Of a stretch of DNA of 64,000 bases, positions 7,125-14,677 are shown one piece after another; the stretch's first letter is position 1; every line of letters begins with the position of its first letter. The DNA lies in the NCBI GenBank assembly GCA_016713225.1, contig JADJPO010000001.1, forward strand, positions 496,001-560,000, read 5' to 3'. Under the pieces are notes generated by a model that ran no database searches, was not told the DNA's origin, and was given only the letters and a program-made list of their open reading frames with translations. A program made the position numbers and the translations under genes. This DNA is from Kineosporiaceae bacterium. GTDB taxonomy: Bacteria > Actinomycetota > Actinomycetes > Actinomycetales > Kineosporiaceae.

Positions 7125-9619
7125 GACTCGACCTCCGGCTGATGCTCCTCCTGCCCCCGACGGACTCCTGCTCGTAGCGCGGTGAGCCGTGCGCTCACGC
7201 TGGACGGTGCCTGGTCCAGCCGGGCACGTTCGGCCGCAGCGAGGTCGACCACGCGGGTCGGCTGGGGGCCGGCCGACGGGCTCGACGTCGTGGCACGGAC
7301 CTCTCGGGGCATGCGCTTGGGCAACCCGTTGCGGGTACGTGCCGGATCGTTCGTCGCGACCGGTGCGGTCACCCCCTGCGGCGGGGTGTCGTCCCACGCG
7401 ACGCGACGCGCGTCGTCCGGCCCGAACCGGATCGTCGCGGCGGGCGGCACCGAGTGCCCCACGCTCGCCGCCGCCGGGCGTTCGAACAGCGAGCCCTCGG
7501 GACGACGCAGCTCGGGCGGGGCCAGTGCAGACGCCACCGCCGGCGGGATGGCCTCGACCTCGACGTCCTGCACATCGACCGTGACCACGACGGGGGCGTT
7601 GTCCCGGGCGAGGCGGAGGGGCGGTGGGGTGTCGTCGTCCGGTCGCGGGGCCTGGGCAGCGAGCACGGCCGGAGAGGGTTGCCCGGTGGTCTTCTCGTGC
7701 GCCGGAGGTGCCGACGAGGGCAGTTCGGGCTGCACGGACAGGACGGCCCGCGGGAGGGTGACGCGGGCGGTGACGCCCACCACGGGGGAGGGGAGCAGCT
7801 CGACCTCTGCCTCGAGCAGACGGGCGAGCTCACCCACGACGAAGTGACCGAGGAATCGGGTGTGGGCCGAGATGAAGTCGCCCTCGCCGCGCAGGCGCGA
7901 GTTCGCCTGGCGCAGCTCCTCGGTGGTCATGCCGACGCCCTGGTCGGTGACCGCGATGAGATATCCGTCGGGCAACTGGCGGCCCTGCACCTCGACCTCG
8001 TACTCGGGTGGCGAGAAGGCCAGGCCGTTCTCGATCAGCTCCGAGAGCAGATGCGCGACGGCGCCGACGGATCCGCCACCGACGAAGGCGTCGTCGACCC
8101 GGCGCAGCGTGACCCGGCGGTATTCCTCGACCTCCGACACGGCGGCGCGGATCACGTCCGCCATCGGTACCGGGGTGGCCCACCGGCGTGAGCTGGCGGC
8201 ACCCACCAGCACGAGCAGGCTGTCGGCGTTGCGGCGCATCCGGGTGGCCAGGTGGTCGAGTTCGAACAGGTTCGACAAGGCCTGGGGGTCGATCTCCTCG
8301 CTCTCGAGCTTGGTGATGAAGCCCAATTGGCGGCGGATCAGACCCTGGTTGCGCCGCCCCAGGTTGGTCAGCGACTCGATGGTGCGGGTGCGCTGGATGG
8401 TCTGCTCGATGGCCAGGTCGTAGGCGGCGCTCTGCATCCGATCGAGGGCCACCGCCACGGATTGGATCTCGAACGAGGCGCGTTGCGGAATGCGCACGGG
8501 CTCAGGGGGTTCGGGAGTCTGATCGCCCCGGCCCGCCTGCACCAACCGGACGGCCTCCGGCAGGCGCTCGGCCGCCACCGCCTCGGCCTCGGCAGCCAGG
8601 GCGGCGAGCGGGCGGGTGATCGAGCGTGAGACCAGCATGGCGAGGTAGAGCGAGGCGAGCAGGGTCAGCAGCACGCCGGCCGTCAGCAGGCCGAGCCGCT
8701 CGGCGGCGGCGCTGCGCAACTCGAAGGCCCGGAACTGGATCTCCGAACCGATGTGCAACTGGAGTTGGTCCAGGTCGCCGAGCACGGTGGTCAGGCCGGA
8801 CCACCAGGCCTGGGGATTGACCACCAACGGCCGGCCGTCGGCGCCCTCGACCGCGACGCGTTCGAAGTACTGGGTCGTGCGAGCGGCTCCCGTGCCGAGG
8901 GTGAAGTCGAGGGCCTTCAGCTGGGTGTCGGTGGCCGCCTCGCGCAGCCGGGTGGCGGCCGTTTCACGCGTGGCCCTCATGGCGGCGAACTGGACGAACT
9001 CGCCCTTGCCGAACCCGCCGGCCGAGAATACGCCGTTCAGGAATGCCCGCTCCTGGGCGATGGCCTCGGACATGTCCTGCAGCGCGGTCAGTGCACCGAC
9101 CCCGCGACGGAGTTGCTCGTCACCGGAGCGATCGAGCCCCAGGCTGCTGCTCCCGAGCCGGGAGATCAGGTTGGTGAAGTAGGAGAACGTGGCGGCGCGT
9201 CCGGCCGAGGTGCTGTCGGCGGCGGCTCTCACGGCGCTCAGTCCATCGAGCTGGGCCAGCGCGCTGCGGACCTCGGCGTCGGCGTCCCCGTCGCCGCTGA
9301 CCAGGCCGGCCAACGCGGTACGTCTCTGATCCACCTGCCGGCGTGCCGGGGTGAGCTCGGGCGTGAAGCTCTGGTTGCCGCCCAGGACGGCCGCGGTCAG
9401 GCCGCGCTCGGTCTGCAACGCCTGCACCAGGTTCTGGACGCCGAGGGTGAGATCAACTGCGCGAGTAGTGGATTGCGCCGTCCGGTAGTCGCGGACCTGT
9501 TGCGTGGCCACCACGCCGAGCAGGATCAGGACGACCGCCGCGGGGAGGGCGAGGATGCGCGCCAGGCGGCTGCCGATGCTCCCGCCGCTGAGGGCTCCGC
9601 TGTGCCTGCCTCGGCTCAC
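7121..9619 (-). CDS. cvnA: Conservon sensor histidine kinase-like protein with nitrate/nitrite-sensing (NIT) domain
   Basis: 832 residues. A membrane segment at about 18-40, an extracytoplasmic NIT-type helical domain (LVQALQTERGL onward, to about 300), a second membrane segment at about 310-335 and a HAMP-like linker lead to a histidine-kinase ATPase domain. Nucleotide-binding boxes are visible (ELIENGLAFS and TDQGVGM, residues about 515-570). A long Pro/Ala/Thr-rich C-terminal tail of some 200 residues follows, as usual in CvnA proteins. First gene of the operon. The start is a GTG with GGAG 9 bases upstream. No response regulator is nearby, as expected for a conservon. Confidence 0.88.
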   Translation of the reverse strand: MSRGRHSGALSGGSIGSRLARILALPAAVVLILLGVVATQQVRDYRTAQSTTRAVDLTLGVQNLVQALQTERGLTAAVLGGNQSFTPELTPARRQVDQRRTALAGLVSGDGDADAEVRSALAQLDGLSAVRAAADSTSAGRAATFSYFTNLISRLGSSSLGLDRSGDEQLRRGVGALTALQDMSEAIAQERAFLNGVFSAGGFGKGEFVQFAAMRATRETAATRLREAATDTQLKALDFTLGTGAARTTQYFERVAVEGADGRPLVVNPQAWWSGLTTVLGDLDQLQLHIGSEIQFRAFELRSAAAERLGLLTAGVLLTLLASLYLAMLVSRSITRPLAALAAEAEAVAAERLPEAVRLVQAGRGDQTPEPPEPVRIPQRASFEIQSVAVALDRMQSAAYDLAIEQTIQRTRTIESLTNLGRRNQGLIRRQLGFITKLESEEIDPQALSNLFELDHLATRMRRNADSLLVLVGAASSRRWATPVPMADVIRAAVSEVEEYRRVTLRRVDDAFVGGGSVGAVAHLLSELIENGLAFSPPEYEVEVQGRQLPDGYLIAVTDQGVGMTTEELRQANSRLRGEGDFISAHTRFLGHFVVGELARLLEAEVELLPSPVVGVTARVTLPRAVLSVQPELPSSAPPAHEKTTGQPSPAVLAAQAPRPDDDTPPPLRLARDNAPVVVTVDVQDVEVEAIPPAVASALAPPELRRPEGSLFERPAAASVGHSVPPAATIRFGPDDARRVAWDDTPPQGVTAPVATNDPARTRNGLPKRMPREVRATTSSPSAGPQPTRVVDLAAAERARLDQAPSSVSARLTALRAGVRRGQEEHQPEVES

Positions 9620-9784
9620 GATGGCAAGCTCCGGTGGCTGCGGGTGAACGTGAGGGACAGCACGTGTCTCGGACCCATTCTCGGCCCCATCCTGCCGGTG
9701 ATGGACGAAAGTGGCGAAGCGACGCCATTGATGCGTGTCGACCGCGGAGGTCGAAACGTAGCAGAACGAGCGCCGACGAACCCA

Positions 9785-9862
9785 ACTCGATCATTACGTA
9801 AGGATTAAAAGGCGTCACTGTCCGTAGAGCGAATATGCGCATTTTTGGGATGATTTGTCCGA
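9785..9862. other. AT-rich intergenic segment upstream of the conservon
   Basis: The 243-base gap between cvnA and the oxidase stop contains a distinctly AT-rich stretch (9785-9855, with ATTACGTAAGGATTAAAA). It probably holds the leftward conservon promoter, but I cannot assign -35 and -10 elements with confidence. No gene is visible in the gap. Confidence 0.35.
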
Positions 9863-11212
9863 TCAAGCGGCGCCGTCGACCTGGAAGCGGCTGACCATGC
9901 CGGCCGTCAGGTGATCGTTGACGTGACAGTGGAAAAGCCACACCCCGGTGTTGTCGGGAACCATGTCGGCGGTGACCATGGTCGCGGGCAGCAGGCTCAC
10001 GACATCCATGCGCATCCCGGCGACCAGGGCGTCGTTGCCGTGCCAGTGCGGGGTGTGGAGGTCGACCTCGGTGCCCATGCTCATCAGGTACCAGCGCACG
10101 CGTTCGCCCTTGTGCACCACGACGGTCGGCTGGTTGCCGTACAGATAGCCGTTGATCGAGTGCATGAGATTCGACTCGCCGAACCCCTCGTCGTCCTCGA
10201 GGTCGCGCCGGTGTCCCCTGGGCAGTCGGTCGATGTTGGCCGCCAGGTAGCTGCTCTGGTTCTCGTCCATGACCGCGAAGAGCTCGAAGACCTCACGGTC
10301 GACGTCCTGCGGGCTGCCGTCCGCCTTCGCCATGCCCTGGGCGGTGATCGCCATGAACCCCTGCAGCCCGGCGTAGGTGTCGGAGACCTCGTCGGTGTGT
10401 GAGTGGTACATCCACATCACCGAACTGCCGTCCTGGGGGCCGGGCCCGGCACGGTCGGGCACCAGCCAGGTGTAGGTGTGGGTGGCGCCCTTGGCGACCC
10501 CGTCGTCCATGGTGTCGGTGCCGGAGGTGTTGTCGGCGTAGGGCGCGCCCTCGGAGGCCTTGAGGTAGAAGACGCCGTGCGGGTGGACCGAGACCGGTAT
10601 GCGGCAGGACCGGTTTCGGAAGATCACCTTGATGGTGTCGCCGACCTCGCCGCGGATCACCGGGCCGGTGAAGCCCAGGTAGGCGTCGGCGGCCGGGCGC
10701 GGGGACGGCGTGGTGAAGGTGGCGTCGGTGTAGGCGTGATAGAGGCACTTCAGATAGCGGGGGCCGTTGCGATCCGTGCCCGGTTGGACGAAGACCTGGG
10801 CGTCCTCGTCGAACGGCCTGCCGGTGATGAGGTTCTTGCCGCTGGGGGTGTAGTCCCAGACCCGCTCGTCGGCGCCGAGGTAGTACGTACGGGTGCGCCC
10901 GGTGGGGTGGTAGCCACCCTGTACGGATTGCCAGTAGGCCGGGCCGCTCATGCCCGCCGCGCCGGCCGAGGTCATGCCGCTGTGAATCTCGGTCTGCTGG
11001 GCGCGCATGGTGAGGAACCAGGTGCCGGCGACGAGCAGAACGCCCGTCAGGGCCATGGCCAGGGCGATGCGGGTCAGGCCCGGGCGGCGCGCGGGGGGCG
11101 GGCTCTGGGTGAAGAAGGTCTCGGGGGTCGGCGGCGGGCCGTCGGGCGCCGTCCCGAAGGGCATTCCACCGGCCCCGAGGGGAATGCCGTCCTTGTCGGA
11201 TCTGTGCGACAC
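9863..11212 (-). CDS. Membrane-anchored two-domain multicopper oxidase, ceruloplasmin/hephaestin-like
   Basis: 449 residues. An N-terminal membrane segment (about residues 45-68) precedes an exported part with two cupredoxin domains. Copper ligand motifs are all visible: HPHG near 210, HSH near 270, HWHG near 390 and the type-1/type-3 motif HCHVNDH near 426. The first domain resembles ceruloplasmin-type proteins (YYLGADERVWDY, KCLYHAYTDATF, GPVIRGEVGDTI) more than CotA/laccases. It should oxidise a small substrate or metal ion (Fe2+, Cu+, phenols) with O2; the substrate is not determined. The start is a GTG at 11212; an ATG at 11164 is an alternative. Upstream, 11220-11250 is AT-rich and may hold the promoter. 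Confidence 0.85.
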   Translation of the reverse strand: MSHRSDKDGIPLGAGGMPFGTAPDGPPPTPETFFTQSPPPARRPGLTRIALAMALTGVLLVAGTWFLTMRAQQTEIHSGMTSAGAAGMSGPAYWQSVQGGYHPTGRTRTYYLGADERVWDYTPSGKNLITGRPFDEDAQVFVQPGTDRNGPRYLKCLYHAYTDATFTTPSPRPAADAYLGFTGPVIRGEVGDTIKVIFRNRSCRIPVSVHPHGVFYLKASEGAPYADNTSGTDTMDDGVAKGATHTYTWLVPDRAGPGPQDGSSVMWMYHSHTDEVSDTYAGLQGFMAITAQGMAKADGSPQDVDREVFELFAVMDENQSSYLAANIDRLPRGHRRDLEDDEGFGESNLMHSINGYLYGNQPTVVVHKGERVRWYLMSMGTEVDLHTPHWHGNDALVAGMRMDVVSLLPATMVTADMVPDNTGVWLFHCHVNDHLTAGMVSRFQVDGAA

Positions 11213-11412
11213 GAGGGTCGAGATTAGCCTCTATAAAAGGTAAGAGGAAGGTCATTGCCAGGTAATCGCTCGCGCGCCGCTGCCGAGGCCGCGGATCAGC
11301 TGAACGGCCGCGATCGACGTCGCGCTGCAACCGACAGGCTTCGGCAGGAGTCCAGGAGAACAGCCGCGCGCCGGAACGCCGGCCCGTGGCTTCGGAGAGG
11401 AACGTCATCATC

Positions 11413-11930
11413 ATGCGGGCTCGAATGACAGGTATCGCCCTGCTCACCATCGTGGTGAGCGCCTGTGGCGGCACGGCGACGACACCGGCCGGCTCGGTGC
11501 CGTCCGTTGCGCCGACCATGCCCTGGGGCTGAAGCTCGTCGTGGAGACGACCAGCGGCATGAACGACCCCTGCTGGCAGTTGGCCCTCGGATCGCCCACC
11601 TCGGGCATGACGGTGCTCACCGAGGGTGGCCGCAAGGGCAAGGTCGCGCGCTACGACCTCCAGGGGTACGGCCTGTCCGCGGCGAAGCAGGCCGCACTGC
11701 CGCGGACGGCGGCAGGAGTGGGTGTCGGCTCGACCAAGGCTCAGGTGCTGGCGGCCTATCCGGGCAAGGTTGCGGCGACGCCGCACACCTATGTCGAGGG
11801 CGGGCAGTACCTGCGCGTGCTCGACGGGCAGGGCCACGCCATCGTGTTCGAGACGGACGAGAAGGGCCGGGTCACCCTGCTACGGGCCGGTCTGGTGGGG
11901 CCGGTCGACTACATCGAGGGCTGCCTGTAG
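11413..11930 (+). pseudogene. Small lipoprotein gene split by a frameshift
   Basis: An ATG at 11413 opens a lipoprotein signal peptide (LLTIVVSAC, Cys18) and a Thr/Ser/Pro-rich linker, but the frame stops at 11530-11532 after 39 residues. The rest of a plausible protein continues in another frame from before 11520 (reading LGLKLVVETTSGMNDPCW) to the stop at 11930. Joining the two with one indel between about 11480 and 11530 restores a lipoprotein of roughly 170 residues. The mature part is small and globular with no recognised family. It may be a real inactivation or an error in the assembly. Confidence 0.6.
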
Positions 11931-11952
11931 TCGCCTCGGTCGCCGGGTCGCC

Positions 11953-12321
11953 TCAGCTCAGGCAGAGACAGAAGGGATGACCCGCCGGGTCGAGGAAGAC
12001 CCGGAACGTGGTGCCCGGCTGGTGGTCGTGCCTGGTCGCGCCGAGTTCGAGGACGGCGACCTCGGCGGTGTCGAGGTCGTCGACCACGACGTCGAGGTGC
12101 ATCTGTTGTGGCTGGTCCTGGCCCGGCCACTGGGGTGGCCGGAAGTCGTCGACCTTCTGAAAGCCCAGGGAGTCGCCGTACTCGGCGCGGATGAGCCACC
12201 AGCTGTCGTCCTGGTCGTCGCCCTGCTCGACCTTCCAGTCGAGCAGGGCGCCGTAGAACGCAGCCAGTGCCTGGGGGTCGGGGCAGTCGAGCACCACGAC
12301 CGGGAATCGTGCGATGGCCAT
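11953..12321 (-). CDS. VOC-family (glyoxalase-like) protein
   Basis: 122 residues from the ATG at 12321 (an in-frame start 9 bases earlier is possible). Single glyoxalase/bleomycin-resistance type domain: VVLDCPDPQALAAFYGALLDW at the N-terminus, MHLDVVVDDLD in the middle and FLDPAGHPFCL at the end, giving probable metal ligands His and Glu/Asp. Such proteins are metal-dependent lyases, dioxygenases or resistance proteins; nothing nearby shows the substrate. It is convergent with the broken lipoprotein gene and divergent from the SH3-domain gene. Confidence 0.8.
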   Translation of the reverse strand: MAIARFPVVVLDCPDPQALAAFYGALLDWKVEQGDDQDDSWWLIRAEYGDSLGFQKVDDFRPPQWPGQDQPQQMHLDVVVDDLDTAEVAVLELGATRHDHQPGTTFRVFLDPAGHPFCLCLS

Positions 12322-12493
12322 GACCAGCAATCTAGGACGCGACGCGTCCGGCCGCGGATCGAGTCACGTCACTCGTTCGGCTCAGTGGTGGTCAAGCAGA
12401 CGGGCCTCATCCTTCACATGGGCTTAGCGCACGTTGTCATCGGCGTTGCCTAGGCTCCTCTCGTTCGCTGTACCCGATCGGGAGAGAGAGTTC

Positions 12494-13429
12494 GTGTCCA
12501 AAGGCCGTCATCGCGCGGAGCCTGTCAGACAGACCTCGGCTCGTCTCCCGCGTCAGCTGACCCGCCCGGCCGCCGGGATCGGTGCGGCGCTGTTGGCCTC
12601 TGCCCTCGTGGTGAGCCTCTGGCCGGACGCCCGATCGACTGTCGGCGACACCGCGGTGATCGTGGCCGACGACCTGCGTCAGGACGACGCGGTGGCTGCC
12701 AATGCCCTCCGGGCCGCTGCGGCGATGCGAACGGAGGAGCGGGTCAGTCGGCGACGGAGCGCACCTGCCCAGCCGGCGTCGTCCGCCGTCACGTCGGCTT
12801 CGCCCACACCGGCTGCCACGACTCCCGCATCGTCGGTTCCCGAGGTGGTGGGGCAACGCTGGGCGACGACCGGTATCACCATTCGCTCCGGCCCGTCGGC
12901 CGAGCGAGACCGCATCGGTGCCCTGGAGGCAGCGGCCGGCATCGGCATCACGGGTGTGACCGAGAGCGGCTGGACCCAGGTGGTGACCGACGGACGGGTC
13001 GGGTGGGTCAAGTCGACCTACCTGGCCACCTCGAAGCCGAAGGTCGCGAGCGTGCCGTCTGGGGTGTCGGACGCCAAGTGCTCCATCAGCACGAGCATCG
13101 AGTCGCACCTGACCTCGCGAGCCCGCGCGGTGTACCGCGCGGTGTGCGCCGCCTACGGCGATTCCGTGTCGTCCTTCGGTGGTTACCGTGCCGGGGACGA
13201 CGGCGACCATGGCAACGGCAAGGCCATCGACATCATGGTGTCGGGCGAGCCGGGCTGGGTCATCGCCCGGTATGTCCAGGCTCACGCCCGCGAGCTGGGT
13301 GTCTCGTACGTGATCTATCGGCAGCAGATCTGGATGGCCGGCAACCCGACCAGCCAGTGGAAGTTCATGGAGGATCGCGGTGGCACGACCGCGAACCACT
13401 ACGACCACGTGCACGTCAGCGTCCAGTAG
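12494..13429 (+). CDS. Exported SH3-domain protein with LAS-type peptidase-like C-terminus
   Basis: 311 residues from the GTG at 12494, chosen for GGGAGAGAG just upstream. An N-terminal basic stretch and one membrane segment (about residues 25-45) suggest export or anchoring. A Ser/Ala/Pro linker is followed by a bacterial SH3 domain (about 115-175, ending VGWVKSTYLA). The C-terminal domain (about 195-311) has HGNGKAIDIMV and a final HYDHVHVSV. These His/Asp motifs fit the zinc site of LAS-type (VanY/M15-like) peptidases, so a cell-wall hydrolase or binding role is likely but unproven. Confidence 0.72.
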   Translation: MSKGRHRAEPVRQTSARLPRQLTRPAAGIGAALLASALVVSLWPDARSTVGDTAVIVADDLRQDDAVAANALRAAAAMRTEERVSRRRSAPAQPASSAVTSASPTPAATTPASSVPEVVGQRWATTGITIRSGPSAERDRIGALEAAAGIGITGVTESGWTQVVTDGRVGWVKSTYLATSKPKVASVPSGVSDAKCSISTSIESHLTSRARAVYRAVCAAYGDSVSSFGGYRAGDDGDHGNGKAIDIMVSGEPGWVIARYVQAHARELGVSYVIYRQQIWMAGNPTSQWKFMEDRGGTTANHYDHVHVSVQ

Positions 13430-13434
13430 CGCTA

Positions 13435-13449
13435 CAGGGCGATGCCCTG
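13435..13449. terminator. Short hairpin after the SH3-domain gene
   Basis: CAGGGC-GAT-GCCCTG, a perfect 6-base stem with a 3-base loop, 6 bases after the stop codon. It is a modest GC-rich terminator candidate without a T-run. Confidence 0.4.
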
Positions 13450-13485
13450 AGCTGTCGTCAGCTGTCGCCAGAGTCGCTGCCTCTC

Positions 13486-13808
13486 CTAGATCAGGACGAT
13501 CGTCAGGACGACGACCGCCGTTGTCGCCATGACAACTCTGGCCCACAGGGGAGCCAGCGAGTACGCGACGAGGGATGCCGTGAACAGCTGGCTGGAGAAC
13601 CCGAAGACCACGACCGTCGACGCGGCGAGCAGGCCGCCGATGTTGTGACCTGGGCATCCCGGCCGGCGGCCTTGACGATGATCGGACCCAAGCTCATACA
13701 CAGGGATGCCAGCAGGGCGGCGAGCTGTTGCTCGCGCCTGCGTAGCCGCTGCCTACTGGCCTCCGAGAGAGACCCTGCGCGCACGGCCAAACGACGGACC
13801 AGCCGCAC
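13486..13808 (-). pseudogene. Small membrane protein gene split by a frameshift
   Basis: The 5' part (GTG at 13808) encodes a basic region and a first hydrophobic helix (LAALLASLCMSLGPIIV). That frame then becomes Ser/Arg-rich nonsense. The neighbouring frame supplies GGLLAASTVVVFGF and a second hydrophobic region ending VVMATTAVVVLTIVLI, with the stop at 13486. One indel in 13641-13655 would give a protein of about 107 residues with two or three membrane helices. No family recognised. It is the second of several broken accessory genes in this area. Confidence 0.5.
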
Positions 13809-13927
13809 TCATCTATCAGCACGCGATAGTGACCGCAGACCGTGCAATCGCAAGGGCAGGCGATGCGGCCCCGATTTGAGAGGGTTGTTCAACCTAGCGA
13901 GACGCTGGCGCTTCGCGCGCACGACCC

Positions 13928-13963
13928 AAGAGCCAGAGGGTCGATCCCGACCCTCTGGCTCTT
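13928..13963. terminator. Strong 16-bp hairpin next to the tRNA-like gene
   Basis: A perfect 16-base inverted repeat with a 4-base loop (ATCC), beginning 5 bases past the 3' end of the leftward tRNA. Both arms end in AAGAG/CTCTT. It is the obvious terminator for the tRNA transcript and could act in both directions. Confidence 0.75.
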
Positions 13964-13967
13964 ATAG

Positions 13968-14040
13968 CGGGCCCGGAGGGATTTGAACCCTCTACCTACC
14001 GAGTAGCAATCGGCTGCTCTATCCCTTGAGCTACGGACGC
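13968..14040 (-). tRNA. Unusual tRNA: Arg-type body with anticodon GCU
   Basis: 73-nt cloverleaf on the minus strand. D stem GCTC/GAGC, anticodon stem GCCGA/TCGGT (one G-U), T stem GAGGG/CCCTC with loop TTCAAAT. The acceptor stem GCGTCCG/CGGGCCC has one C-C mismatch at pair 2-71 and one G-U. The anticodon loop TTGCTAC gives GCU, nominally Ser(AGC/AGU). However, the variable region is only AGGTA, whereas serine tRNAs have a long variable arm. The D loop AAGGGATA (A20), C35 and U36 match arginine-tRNA identity elements. CCA is not encoded. It may be an Arg-like tRNA with altered decoding or a decaying copy. Confidence 0.6.
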
Positions 14041-14231
14041 CATGCGCATCGGCAACGCCACCGCCACACCAAAGGTCATTCACCCGCACGGCCCCATGGC
14101 CACCAGCAAGCCATCCGGTGGGACCCTTTCGCCAGTCGTCCCCGTAGCCTCCTCGTACCTATAGTCGCGGGCAGCCTCGATGGCGTCGGAGAAGTAATCG
14201 GTCACTCCAGTCGATGTCGTACTCGATGTAT

Positions 14232-14576
14232 TCATCCACCACGCGGATCTGAGACTGCCAGACGCACGTGCCCAGCGAAGTGACCGGTCGTTGCGGCCAG
14301 CCATCGACCAGCAGTCTGATCGGTTCCCACCGTGGCACTCGTGGTGCCGCAGATGGCCGCAGCCACCGTCAGCACGAGTGCTGCCAGCCGGGACCGATGG
14401 ATCTCATGCTCGAGCTTGTTGGCCGTCTGGGACCATGCCGACTGCTCATCCCAGACCTGCTTGACGACATCACAATCACTCGCGATGACCTCTCCGCCCG
14501 ACCCGATCGAGAGTCGTGCACCCGCCAATGGGTTGATCGGGTAGTTGGGTCGGCCCGCGGCTTGCAGCACCTTCAC
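14232..14576 (-). pseudogene. Possible remnant of a DUF4231-like membrane protein
   Basis: A 114-codon frame whose middle reads QVWDEQSAWSQTANKLEHEI followed by a hydrophobic helix (LAALVLTVAAAICGTTSATVG). This resembles the N-terminal part of DUF4231-type two-helix membrane proteins from actinomycetes, but the usual remaining 100-150 residues are missing. The sequence downstream (14080-14230) has short frames and no clear continuation. Probably a truncated or decayed gene in the accessory patch; family assignment is tentative. Confidence 0.35.
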
Positions 14577-14677
14577 GGGTCTCGATCAGGGCGATGTCGT
14601 GATGCCGTTCGACCTGCCACGGCAACTCGTCCTGGCTGGTCTGGATGGGCGGTGTGGTTGATCGGTAGCGTTCGGTC

